From positions 18,352,001 to 18,416,000 of the forward strand of contig NC_071331.1 in assembly GCF_010183535.1 (NCBI RefSeq): 64,000 nucleotides of DNA, given 5' to 3'. The notes beneath the pieces were generated by a model. The model saw only the letters and a list, made by a program, of their open reading frames with translations. It was not told where the DNA came from and searched no databases. This DNA comes from Caenorhabditis remanei (lineage: Eukaryota > Nematoda > Chromadorea > Rhabditida > Rhabditidae). The position numbers and the translations under genes are program-made. Shown here piece by piece: positions 1-11,570 of the stretch (position 1 is its first letter; each line of letters starts with the position of its first letter).

Positions 1-330
1 TTTATTAAAATTTATTCATTTAAACGTAGAAAATTATTCGGAAACAGCGAAAATCGATAAATTTCACTGTTCATAATTGCGAAATATAGAGTGCCAATGT
101 ATAAACGTTGAATACTCAGTCAACGCAATGGGGCGCGGTTGCTGCCCCCGTCGGTTGCTATAGCGACAGATTTTATTCAACCTTTTCAAGCCCTATTTCT
201 ACTATTTTTTTCACGTTTTTTGAAGATTTATTCCCTAATAATATTTTGGAATTCTGTGTAATAATTAATTCAGTGAAAATTGAACCGATAACCCTGTTCC
301 CGACAATTCGCTGTTTTAGGATTTTTTTTG

Positions 331-418
331 CTCAGTTGCTATATCACACTCAGTTGCTATATCACACTCAGTTGCTATATCACACTCAGTTGCTATATCA
401 CACTCAGTTGCTATATCA
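331..418. repeat. 18-bp tandem array, left transposon end
   Basis: Five head-to-tail copies of CTCAGTTGCTATATCACA start at 331, 349, 367, 385 and 403; the last is diverged at its end. The core CTCAGTTGCTAT is the reverse complement of the motif scattered over 4.67-5.36 kb, so the array is one half of the transposon's inverted subterminal repeats and may hold transposase binding sites. Confidence 0.85.
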
Positions 419-649
419 ATCTCCGTTCCTATTTCCGTTAATCTCAAAAGTATGCATCAATACATTTTCAGGTAGCCCACACACCACTCGTCATCGAGAA
501 GCAATTTCCAAAATTAATTGATCCATTAATTTGCTAAATTATCCTCGATTTATCATGGGAAATATCTCGGAGCGGACGATTACGAATTGTTCATCAGTTC
601 AAATCGGTTTGTGTGTTTTGCCATAAAGTTTATAAAAATTAATTTTTAG

Positions 650-3600
650 ATTTCAATATGTTGATGAAATCAACAACTCGCATTTGGAGAATTTCAAGAT
701 CAACCGTGTTCTCCTTCTTAAGCTTCGTACAGACTGCAGTGAGGGTATTCCTTATGATGGATGGTGCTGGTCAAAAACCGTGAAGAGCTCTGCCAAGGGT
801 AATGAAAAAGCTAAAGTTCTTCTTCGGCATCAACCGACATATAAGAACTTTGAAGTTTTCTGTGAACCTACGAAATCTATCAATTGTACTGAATTCGAGC
901 AGAAGCATGTGCGTAAGCAAGTTGTCACCCACAAGGAATACAGATATGTCCACTATTTTGCAACGAATGATGACGACATCGAAATTCCTTCGGAAGGATC
1001 TCTTCAAAAGAAAAGAATCGATAGTAAGTGAATAGTTTGGAACATTAAAAAAAACCGAATTTCCAGAACGCTCGGCTGAACATTTGAAGAAAATTGTTCT
1101 CCCTTATCGTAGTATTACTGAAGCTGCAGCATTTGCTAAATCTACTGGATATCATCCTACTAAGAAACAGCTACGAAACTTGGCTCGAAGCTCGATAACT
1201 ACACGGGTAGGAAAAGAAGGCCCACGCTGTCACACGTCCCTTGCAATGGTTAAGCAGATTGAACAGGTTCACCCCGATCAGATCTTCTATAAACACGGTA
1301 ACACTTGAAACTAACTGCGATGTAATTGATTTGTAATTGACACTTTTCAGATGGAAACACCCTGACCGATCTCAACTTTTTCTACATCTCAGATGAAGCA
1401 TGTTCTATTTTCATGTCTGCCTGTCCGGACAAGGATGAGCACACCGACTGGATTGCAACTGTCGACAGCCTGATTGCAGCAGACCCCCTAACCAGAAAAG
1501 CTGAAATCAAGAAGATTTTGAAAAAAAATCCTACGGGTGTGATGATGCCCTCTCGGATCCATATCGATACGACTTTCAATTTAGGCGATTGTTATGTGAC
1601 TATTGCCCTTGGCGAAACAAAAAACTTCAAAACGAAAGCATCTCTTAAAGAACGAGTCATCCCTATCGGATTCTTAAAGGGGGACTGAAGTATTCCAAAA
1701 ATCGAGATTTTTTTATATGGATCGACTCAGAATTTTATAGAAAAGAGAAAAGTATCTTGGAGCCAGGTCCGAAAATCAGTCTAAAGCGAGTTGTGAGGCC
1801 TCAAAGTGTCAAAAAAGGGTCTCTCGCATGGCATTTTTTCATCATATTTCAACGTAAAATTCTCTCGCCGTGCAGAGGAAAAATGTGAAAATTGAGAGAA
1901 TAATGACGTGAACTCTCTTATATCAACTTTTCCTCATGTTCAATTGAGGAAGTGCCTCCATGATTATGAAGTCATTGGTTGGAATTGACCTTGATAACAC
2001 AACAGAACGACTGTGACGTAGGAAAACAACAATTTTACGAAAAAAAAAGAAAAAAAACTAAAGATAACGTTCAGGGATTAGACTATGCATACATCTCTCT
2101 TTCTGCTTCAGCTCTTGCATGTAGTTCAGATTGTTCAGTGTCCGTCATCTGAACGTATTCCGACGCGACTTTCTCCTTTGCCATTTGAAGAATTGTGAAT
2201 CTCCACTCATTCTTTGGCGCAGTTTTTCGTGATCTCCAAACAATTGACTTTTTGGTCTTACAAAAGTAAGAAACTTTTGCTTCCACTTTACGGAGACCAG
2301 AAAGCGAAACAAAATAAACAAAAAAAGTTATGCAACTGAATGAAATATCCCCCTCATTCACAGTAATCATTCACAGTGATCAATCACAGTAATGATATTG
2401 TTCTGTTGAGTTATCAAGGTCAATTCCAACCAATGACTTCATAATCATGGAGGCACTTCCTCAATTGAACATGAGGAAAAGTTGATATAAGAGAGTTCAC
2501 GGCATTATTCTCTCAATTTTCACATTTTTCCTCTGCACGGCGAGAGAATTTTACGTTGAAATATGATGAAAAAATTCCATGCGAGAGACCCTTTTTTGAC
2601 ACTTTGAGGCCTCATAACTCGCTTTAGACTGATTTTCGGACCTGGCTCCAAGATACTTCTCTCTTTTCTATAAAATTCTGAGTCGATCCATATAAAAAAA
2701 TCTCGATTTTTGGAATACTTCAGTCCCCCTTTAATCCATTCTTCCAAAGCTCGCGAGTCACACGAGCGTTTTTCAACAGCTCTCCGAACTGCTCTTTTCA
2801 AACATAACAATCCCCTTCATCCGAAGCAAATCCCATGTGTTTTACTGGACGGTGAAGAAGCGTTGGAAACTTACGGAGAGGTTAGCAATACACCCAAATT
2901 ATTCAAACTTTCATCCTCTTTCAGGCGCTCGATGCTCCAGTTATCAGGTGTGATCTTCACATTTTGTCACTTCTCAGCTTCGACTACGGAGGAAAAGCTG
3001 CTGCTAACTTAGCGAAGCCGTTTTTATTTGGAAGAAAAGTGCAAGGAGTATGGAAAACTGGAGTATTCGGAGTATTCCATCTTCAAGATTTTGAGAAACG
3101 ACTCGAGAAAGTAAAGGGAAAAATCCATCCAAAAATCTTCGACTGGATTGTACTGAATAAAAGAATGTTGATGGATAATTCGTCGGCTGCCGCCAAACTT
3201 AAAGCTGGTCACTTATTACAATATTCGACCAACAACCAAAACGAAACTTTCAACAAACTGGTCAAAGTTAAGCTCACAAAACGATACCCAACTCCTAAAC
3301 TAATTGATCTTCTTCAAACGTTTTTCGAAGGTATCAAGTATATAAGTTTCTTCAACATACAATGTCGTTTCCAGATAAAATGAAGGAATGCCGACTAGCT
3401 GCACTGAACTCTTCGGACGATGTTGTTATGACTGTGGATGTCAGAAAATTCTCCTATTCTGAAAAATGGAGTCACTTTTACGACATCGGATTGTCGACGC
3501 CAATGATTTTAGCATTAGGAGTGCCAGCTTTTTTGGCAATGCGTGAGCAATTTAGTTTTCTAAATGTACTCCAATCTGTTTCTCAGACATCGATCAAGAA

Positions 3601-4354
3601 CGGTCAGCCGAAGAAGAAAAACGAGTTGGCTCATTGGTTCTCGAATTCCAAGGTACTGATGTCTACCGTTTGGAGGATGTCTTAATTCCGAAAACCAACC
3701 GACAAGGTCGATGGATTTCCGTATCTGTTAACGAAGACTCCATCGATTGTTGGAGTTGTCAGCACACGCTGCCATCATATGTGTGCTGCCATGTGTACGT
3801 TTTCCTTTCATTTTCAAATCAACTTTGTCTTTCAGACTGTTTTGCCTTATCCGCCAGTCCGACTCCCGACGACGACACTTCTGGGATAAATGTCTCAAAA
3901 CTGAGACAGCCGTCCTCAAGAACACTTTTTCTCGGTACTCCGGATGGAAAGCTTCAGATCGTATCGGCACCAAGCATTCTGCTAGCAATTTCGTACGAAC
4001 GACAAATGACATTTCCACGTAGGACATTATTAAAAACAACTTCCTACAAATTTAAAGCCTTTCAGCTTGACAGTATATGCGGATACGGACACTACCACTG
4101 CCAACCAGTCATCGTCTGCGGGTAACGTGTCTTCTCCTGCAGCTAACCATTCGTCATTAGCCGCCACCTCGCCAATCACTTCGGAATTGACATTTTCATC
4201 CGTTTCATCATCGGACATGACAGCACGTCGATCTTCTCGCAGAAGGTTATTTCATAAAACCTTATTCATTAAAACCAACTTTTTTTATAGAAACCCTCGT
4301 CGTCTATACAGCCCGGATTTGTCAATCACATCTCTCAATTCGACTGTTTATTAA
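650..4354 (+). pseudogene. MULE-like transposase, split by an insertion
   Basis: Coding blocks in phase are 650-1023, 1067-1297, 1351-1677, 2735-2880, 2925-2947, 2978-3330, 3375-3542, 3587-3794, 3836-4018, 4066-4245 and 4291-4354, each bounded by GT/AG. The N-terminus before 650 is unresolved. Visible motifs fit a MULE DDE core: HIDTTFNLGD near 1560 (first Asp), LLDGEEAL near 2845 (second Asp) and NNQNETFNK near 3235 (candidate Glu). A cysteine/histidine cluster, CWSCQ..CCH near 3750-3790, looks like a SWIM-type finger variant. The only lesion seen is the palindrome at 1678-2730, which adds a stop codon three residues after the junction; on both sides of its TTAA duplication the frame is open and in register. 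AATAAA lies at 4451. Family assignment is by motif reading, not by a search. Confidence 0.65.
1678..2730. mobile_element. Long palindromic TTAA element inserted in the transposase gene
   Basis: Arms of about 330 bp (1678-2009 and 2399-2730) are near-perfect inverted copies around a spacer of about 390 bp. The ends are AGGGGGACTGAAGTATTCC and its complement. TTAA is duplicated at 1674-1677 and 2731-2734, and taking one copy away leaves an open transposase frame. I see no credible transposase inside, so it is non-autonomous. TTAA duplication and full palindromy fit the PALTTAA-like or piggyBac-derived palindromes known from Caenorhabditis. Confidence 0.9.
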
Positions 4355-4659
4355 CTTTTATTTGTTTTCTTTCTAGCTGTTGCACATTTTTGTTGTTGTT
4401 GTTACCTCAGTTGTTGTTCATTGTTTCCCGCCTTCTGTGGACTTTCAGATAATAAACATCTTAAGTCACCCTCTTTCTGTGTGTTACTTGTACAAAACCT
4501 GAAGAAACGGTGAAATATTGATATTTTCAAGTTATATTAAAGTGGTTAATGTATTCTAAAACTTTAAAATTTCATAAAAATAAATACATCTTTCTCTCTT
4601 CTTTGTTTTTGCAAGCAACTGATAGAAATAAAGCAATTGAGCCCGGCCATAGCAATTGA

Positions 4660-5365
4660 GCCACAATATAGCAACTGAGACTCGCTATAGCAACTGATCT
4701 CACAGCGAAATTCTAAAATAGCAACTGAGACACTTAAAGGAGGACTGAAGTCATATTTTTTTATTTCAGATTCTGATACTTCAAAAAATTCTGAACAACT
4801 TTCACCATTGGAGCATATGCTAAAAATCGCTCTAAACACCCTAAATTCACGTTTTCCCGGCTCAAAAGGAGCCTAGATGGAAGAGTTTTCCCATGCGAAT
4901 TTTTGCCCCTGTGTAGTCCTCTCGGACAAAATTATTTCTTTTTATTTCTCGATTTTTTGTTTTCTTGATTTTTTCAACAAAATTTCGTGTTTTATTCAAT
5001 TTATATCGTAAAAAAATAAGAAAAAACACGAAAATTTGTTTAAAAAAGCAAGAAAATGAGAAATCGAGAGATAAAAAGAAATAGTTTTGTCCGAGAGGAC
5101 TACACCGGGGCGAAAATTCGCGTGGGAAAACTCTTCCACCTAGGCTCCTTTTGAGCCGGGAAAACGTGAATTTAGGGTGTTTAGAACGATTTTTAGCATA
5201 TGCTCCAATGATGAAAGTTGCTCAGAATTTTTTGAAGTATCAGAATCTGAAATAAAAAAATATGACTTCAGTCCTCCTTTAAAATAGCAACTGAGCAGAC
5301 AATAGCAACTGAGCTAAAATAGCATTTTGAGCCATAGCAAAAGATCCGGTAGCAACTGAGAATTT
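4660..5365. repeat. Interrupted ATAGCAACTGAG repeats, right transposon end
   Basis: Irregularly spaced copies of ATAGCAACTGAG and close variants lie on both sides of the inserted palindrome. They are in inverted orientation to the 18-bp array at 331-418 and mark the right end of the MULE. Confidence 0.8.
4738..5278. mobile_element. Second palindromic TTAA element, in the right transposon end
   Basis: This 541-bp element has inverted arms of about 250 bp meeting at a short centre near 5005. Its ends are AGGAGGACTGAAGTCAT and the complement, very close to the termini of the element at 1678-2730, while the interiors differ. TTAA is duplicated at 4734-4737 and 5279-5282. It interrupts the array of ATAGCAACTGAG repeats that forms the right end of the MULE. 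Confidence 0.9.
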
Positions 5366-5372
5366 GCCTGAG

Positions 5373-5969
5373 AGGGGAGGTTAAGAAGGTGTCGGGTTAC
5401 ATGTACAGGTAACAGAACGTGTTCGGGTCATCTGCTATAAGACATAAACAATTGACAGGTCAGACTATTGCCCTAATGAAGTTATACCCTACAGGCAACT
5501 CTAGAGCCGTGATCCCTCCTGCGCTGACTTTCCGATTCCTGAAGCCCCGTGAAGAAGTGCAATAACACATTCGTATGCATTCTAAATATGCAAATTTGAA
5601 CATGTTAGATACATCTGTCCTCCTGATATTGTTGTTGCGTGTAGTGGGAAGAAGGAGCTGAGAAGAAGACAAGGAGGACCCCTTTTGTCTGTGATAGATT
5701 GATGCATATCGGTAAACTCATTAATAAATTATTGAAGATCGATTGGTTGGTGAAAATGGGAATGGTCCGTAGAGCAGGTTTTAAATCTACCGTAGGCTCC
5801 ATTCCTTGAAACAGGGGCTTGTTGTAAAAGACTAAAAAGAACAAAAAAGAAGAAGACATTCATTGCAATCACCTAGCAACATTCCGAATCTCCATGGATG
5901 TTGAATCCCGCACGGCTCCTCCATGCCCTCACGGCTCTCCCTTTTTCACTTCAAACTTTCATTTTGAAG
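5373..5969. other. Intergenic, transposon end to small membrane gene
   Basis: About 600 bp with no coding block I can support. Short open frames on the minus strand lack splice signals and protein-like composition. Confidence 0.6.
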
Positions 5970-6778
5970 ATGTCAACCGACCAAGAGGAATCCGCCGTCT
6001 GCATTATTAACAGCACCTTGCCAAAGTATCAGGTAGGTCAAATTTAGGTAGCGGTTATCAGTAGAGCGCTCTTTTCAGCCAAACGTCTTTCTGTGCAACC
6101 CAGGATCCTCGTGCTGTACTCGACGTGGTATCATTGCGTGCTGCCAGAACGATGTCTCTTTCAGTCAGGTGTAGGTTTCAGAAGGATCACCCAAATTCAG
6201 TAAATGTAAAGCTTCAAACCTAGATTCCCCTCAGCTCTTCGAGAATTTCTATTCAAAAACGTGAGAACGAATTGTGTAATAGTGCATCACTCCTTTTGAG
6301 CATATTGCTGCTAATCCACTTATAGGTCTCAGATTGCAATTAGATTCTCCCTCTAACCTTTTCTTCCTATCGTATTTCCGTTTTCTCTAAGAAGACACAT
6401 CTGTACAATTGTTTATCATTAGGTAACCCCTTGTCTAAACATGCAACCAGATTGTCCTTAATGGTAGCCAATTGCAGGCTGAAGCAGTCTCTACCGTTTC
6501 TCATTTTGTGGCTCATCATCTTCGGCTTGGCCTATTTGGTTCATTTGTTCTTCGAGGATGACGAGACTGGAAAGCCAATCAATAAGGAGAAACCGTTGGA
6601 TGGAAAACTGGAGTAAGTTAGGATAGAGGGGATTACGGTAGTTCAGGTCTAACCCAACCCGACTTTCAGACTACTTCTCCCAATCGAGAACGACTACACA
6701 GTCGAGGACCCAGTCTTCGGAAAACTCTACGAGGACCAAGTACCCAAAATGGCAACAATTCCAAGAAAGAGACGTTGA
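5970..6778 (+). CDS. Small single-pass membrane protein with N-terminal cysteine cluster
   Basis: Four exons in phase, 5970-6032, 6079-6170, 6478-6612 and 6670-6778, give 132 residues. The first 50 residues hold a Cys-rich block (CNPGSSCC and IACC), followed by one hydrophobic segment of about 20 residues (FLILWLIIFGLAYLVHLFF) and a charged C-terminal tail ending in RKRR. This suggests a type III or type I single-pass protein with a short disulfide-bonded ectodomain, although no classical signal peptide is visible. An acceptor at 6450 could give nine more residues in the same frame in exon 3. The exon 2 donor was chosen at 6170 because it alone keeps the membrane-segment frame. I do not recognise the family. 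It is the upstream neighbour of zag-1, on the same strand but 11.6 kb away. Confidence 0.65.
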
Positions 6779-9059
6779 GAAGCGAATTTGACGAAGCTCT
6801 ATCTCCCTCTTCTTTTTTCATTTTCCTCTTCCTTGTCAGTCCCCAGTTTTTTCTTCTCCATGCCTTTCCGTGTATTCGGTCACGCATAAAAATGTTGATT
6901 CTTGCCTTCTTGTTTGCCGACAGATACTTTAGAGGAGACAGTAATCCGTTTTGCACCTGCCCCCTCTCTCCCCGGGCGGCACATGTGCGGTAAAGGATAG
7001 GCACAATATTACATTTCTTAAGGAGAAGGCGGCAGATGTGTGTCAGAAGTGGTGGAGCAGGAGCACTCTGGTGATGAGATTAGCACATGATTAAAGGGTG
7101 AAAAGAAGCATCCTAAGTGTACCGCAAAAAAGGAAGCCAAGAAATCTGACCCCGTCCTGTCAAGAGGTGTCTTGAGTACCTTTCACCGTTCCATCAATCT
7201 TCCTGATCTTCCCTTTGTCTCTTCCTAAAAGAGTAAAATATGCAGACGAGAGATCTTCCTTAAATATTCATGGAATTGTCTTCTTCTTTTGACCATCCCC
7301 GACGCACCTTTGAACCTTCTTCTTTGACAGTACAAGACAGATGCCCCCTCTCTCATCGGAATCACTGTATTCCCCCTTCTTCTCATTTACGCAACAAGAC
7401 ACCTGTGAGATTAGGTTCCCTCCAAGGTCGTATACAATAGCGCGAAAGTCAAGAGCTTCTTTTCGGGATTACCATGTCGGTATCCTTTCAAGGTGGTTTC
7501 CGAAGTGACAGATGTTTTGGGAGAAGTACTTGTGTTGTGAAATAAAACAAAAAGGTTCAAGGTTCTTCTGGAAAGAGTTGACCCCTTCCGAATGACAGAT
7601 GATTCACACCTGTTTAAAGAGAGAAAGTATCGAATTGTGATGAGGGGAAAAAAGTGAAATGAAAATGTTGGACACCTGTTCATTAGACTTTTTTGTTGGT
7701 TTTAGAGCGGTTAAAGTACATTTCTGGGACAGATTTTTCTATGGGAACTGTAAATTACTGAAGGAGAACCTGTTTAAAGGCACCTCCTGAGTTTTTAGTT
7801 TGAAAATTTTAAGTCACAATTTTTCAAAACGCGGAAAACTAGATAGATTTGTCTAATTCCTCGAGAAATCTGAAAATATTATTTATAAGTTTTCCAACGA
7901 ATTTCGACTCAAAAACTATTTGAATATAATGATCATCATTATATTAGATCTAAAACGTCTCGGATATTTCAGAACCGGGACGTTTCACGACTGAACATGA
8001 AAATTGAAAAGTAGTAGAATTTTATAGTCTTGCTTTTTTGTTTTACCTATGTCGGCTCGGTTACCAAAAGGTTGGCTTTAAGTTTAAAATATTACGGTAT
8101 TTGGACATCCGGAAAAACGGAAATCTTGCAAGTGCTACCGTACCACTTCTCTCCCACCTCCTTGCTCATTTTCCAAAATGTCGCCACTTTCATTTCACTC
8201 CATCCCTTAATTTTTCGAAATCCCTCCGAAATTTTCCCCCCGTCCCGCCAAACCAATTTAGTGCCTATTCTCTTAATTGAACATCCTTCTGTCCCATCTC
8301 GTCCCCTCCCCATCACCAGACGGTGGAAAATAAGAGAAAAGATGCGCGCAATAAAGGTGTTTAGAGGCGATAAACTAGTGGTGTGTCCTCCTGTGTGGTT
8401 CTTCTTCGCCACTCTGGCATCTGGCGCCGAGAGAGAGAGATGAGCACACCGTCTTTTGTCGTGTCAAACCAGATGTTGCGGAGAATAAGATGTTGCGAAA
8501 ATGTGTGTGTGCCAGAAGGTCATACACACCGGCGTACCTCAAAACACATTTCGCACACCGGTCCCCCCGATTCCGATGGTTTATTTATCTTCATCAAAAA
8601 ATGAGATGGATGGAACCACCGGGCACCTGGGGTTACTAGAACAAAGGGTACTGTAGAGAGTTGGGCGCCAAGTCCCTGATTCTCCTGAGAGCACAGTCTA
8701 GATTCATTCCTACCGTGCACCTGGCAATGACGCCCTTCCAAAAAAGTATCATTCCCACCTGGTGACCTTTACCTCTCCCTAATCCTAGTCTACCGATACT
8801 CCCGGAGCATCAGATTGCACGTGTTGCGTAACTAGGTGTGATCGACACCTTTCCGATCATATACACGTCATATTAGTGATTGGATTTGTTTTCTCAGGTT
8901 ATAAGGAATGGTTATAAGGAATATGGCTGGTTGTGTAATTGAACAGAAGGAGATGGATCAGATGTGGGGAAGGTGGTGAGAGAGTGTTATTGTAAACTGT
9001 TTATGTTTTGAAAGATCTGGAGTAAATGGAAGGCGTAAAAGCACTTAGCGGGGGCCATA

Positions 9060-9735
9060 GAGGCAGGTTACGGTAGTTCTAGTTTCCAAAGTATCGCCCG
9101 TTTTAGAAAATGTACAGTACCGCTTTCAGTTGAAAACGCCCAAATTTGAGAGTGTGTCATAGTAAAACTAACTGTCCCACAAAATAACTTTTTATGCGAT
9201 CGAACAGACCAAGAATAGAACTCCTTTTTTGTAGTTGACAACTTTTTTGTACGGACACTCTCTAGCAAGTTACATATCGACAAAGTAATTTCTCCATTAA
9301 ATTGACCAATTTCAGTGCAAGATAGTGCGATTTTTGTCCTCAAGCAGTTTTATTTTATTTATTTTATTGAAACGAAGGAACAAGTCACTGACACGTTACA
9401 TTCAGAAGAGGAGTTGAGTGAGATTTAAATTAGACCGGGTCACAGAATTAGATGGTATGGGTATTGAGGGTAAGATATTTAGTAAGATTTAGTTTGGCAA
9501 TATTAGATTTAAAACACCGGGAAGAAATTTTAACGGGGAAAACATGTTCAGGAAGTTTAGCAGTTGTCGAAAAATGATAATAACTCTCTAGAGAGTGTCC
9601 GTGCAAAAAAGTTGTCAACTACAAAAATGGAGCTCTACTTTTGATCTGTACGATATATTAAAAACCTACTTGATGGGACAATCAGTATTACTGTGACACA
9701 CTCTCAAAGTTGGACCTTTTCAACTTAAAAAATCC
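9060..9735. repeat. Palindromic interspersed repeat, arms split by an insert
   Basis: The left arm (9100-9345) and right arm (9585-9735) are inverted copies sharing AACTGTCCCACAAAATAACT-like and TTGTAGTTGACAACTTTTTT-like blocks. Between them is about 240 bp of unrelated AT-rich DNA. The same family occurs at 25775-26190 and 33420-33790. Confidence 0.75.
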
Positions 9736-11550
9736 AAACTTAATATACTTTGAGCGGTACTGTACGAGATTTAGATGGGCAATGAAGTTTTGAAACCACC
9801 AGACTTGAGTTCCCATTCTCAATCCCTTCACCCAAACACTTCATATTTTTCTTCTGAAACCCATGACTTCTACGACGCACACCACCATATAAACGAAAAA
9901 CGTAATACAATTGCGTATACGCCATCATCATCCACCAAGAGTTGTGTGCGTGTGTCGTATATAAATTTGATCTTCACCAATTTGCACCTTCCACATCCAA
10001 ACCAAGAAAGTCCCACGGGAGCCTCTAACGAGACGGCAAAGGTCGTACCAAAATCTGATATGGATGGAGAGGAGAAGCATCATCATTAAGGAGCCACAAC
10101 CCATGTGACGCTTAATTTTGGTCATGACGAGGAATCAGGACCACCGAGGACGAAAGATGAGGCAATTTGTTCATCACGCCACATTATGTACGTCTGTCTC
10201 CTTATTCTGCTCCAGATAGGATAAAGATAGCGAAAGATTTCGTTCCGCTCTCTCGTTAATTGTTCTCTTCTCCCCCCGTTTCTCGGCTCATCAAGCCTTT
10301 TCAATGAGCCCTCCCAAAAAGGTCCTTTTGGAGCGAGAAGTCCTTTTTGCTCCTTGCTCCACGGCACAAGATCTGCGGGCCGCCGACGAAATAAAAATTA
10401 GCATCACAATCAAACAGAATGTTGCCAGTAGGATCAAAGAGGCTTTCCTTCCACCACAACAACTCAAGGCACCTCTTCAGGGGTCCCTCTCTCCGTTTTG
10501 CCAGATGACTTTATGTCCAGCTGGCTGGATCATTGTTTGATTGATTTGTAGTTTTCGAGACGGGAAGCCTCATTGAAGATTTCGTGGAGATAAGCGATTG
10601 AGGGATGGCACACCGTCTGTCTCTTGTTTTCTCGTTGGTGTCTCCATAGGTGCCTTTTGGATTACAGTAACACGAGGCGAGAACAAGAAATAGATTTCTG
10701 AGTGACGGGCGGCGCAAATTGAATTAGTGGACCTTTTCTTGTTTTTCATGACTAGTTCACTGGGAAAATACGCTTGTTTTTAGATAGTCTGCAGTACTGT
10801 ATATTATCCAGGGTATATAATTCAGAACTTGATTTTTTCGATGCAGACTTTTTTAGTAGTCTGTGAAAACAGCTAAAAATTTGAAAGCCCGGCTAACGTA
10901 AGTATAAAAAAAGTATTAAGAAAACACATGTTTCCCAATTTTCTGCTTTCGAAATGTCTAGTTCCAGTCTTCAAACCATTTCAAATAGTATAGTTTTGAA
11001 AGTCCCCATAATGATTTTATTAAACATATGCAAAAATTGAAAATGTATTAAGATCATCAATCCTGCTTTCCCTAATTCAACGGCTTCAGCCTGTCCATCC
11101 TAGCTCCGCCTCTTTTTCATGCAATCCTCTAACGGAACCTTTCCTCTGATTCATCTCTTTTTTCGATAAGCGACCGGTGTCCCGTGATCATCGAGCTACA
11201 GTTCTTTTTTTTTTGTTTTCCGATCCGGTTTTTGGTGGCTTAAACAGAAAATCAATGACTGAATTTGTTGGGAAAACAGCTATAAGTCAGCTGACCGCTC
11301 AGTTATTTAAACTCACCTCTTGTCCCAATTTCTTGATTCTCCTAACCGGATTAAAAGGACATTCGTACCCTCTGGGGACCACTTTCGAACTTCTTGAAAC
11401 TTCTCTTGCTTCAGAAAACTGACAGTTTCGTAATCCTTGCGAAACGCACCAAACTCTCCTGTCTATCTTCTGTTATTCCTCCACTCGGTTGTCTCCATTT
11501 CATTCTATAGTCATTCTATGATTCATAGTATTATGAATTCGAAAAGAAGA

Positions 11551-11570
11551 CGTGTGTGTGTGTGTGTGTC
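11551..11570. repeat. (GT)n microsatellite
   Basis: A short run of alternating GT between 11551 and 11570, in the zag-1 upstream region. Confidence 0.9.

Larger units (their letters stand above)
115..5372 (+). mobile_element. MULE-type (Mutator-like) DNA transposon, non-autonomous through insertion
   Basis: The unit is defined by opposing repeat arrays around a transposase gene. On the left, five 18-bp copies of the type CTCAGTTGCTATATCACA run from 331 to 418. On the right, ATAGCAACTGAG, the reverse complement of the left motif, recurs near 4669, 4686, 4718, 5283, 5301 and 5350. The outermost ends, CTCAGTCAA at 115 and the complement of CTCAGGCAA ending at 5372, are also inverted, but these exact ends are inferred and I did not find a convincing 8-10 bp target duplication. 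Subterminal repeat arrays facing inward around a DDE transposase fit MULE elements. Two TTAA-flanked palindromes are nested inside (1678-2730 and 4738-5278). Confidence 0.6.

Noticed and set aside
331..418. Evenly spaced repeats considered as a CRISPR array
   Set aside because: The units are directly tandem with no spacers, and the genome is eukaryotic; they are transposon subterminal repeats.
108..521. 137-codon frame over the left transposon array
   Set aside because: The repeated QLLYHT peptide is simply the translation of the 18-bp tandem array, and no start context or homologue-like sequence is present.
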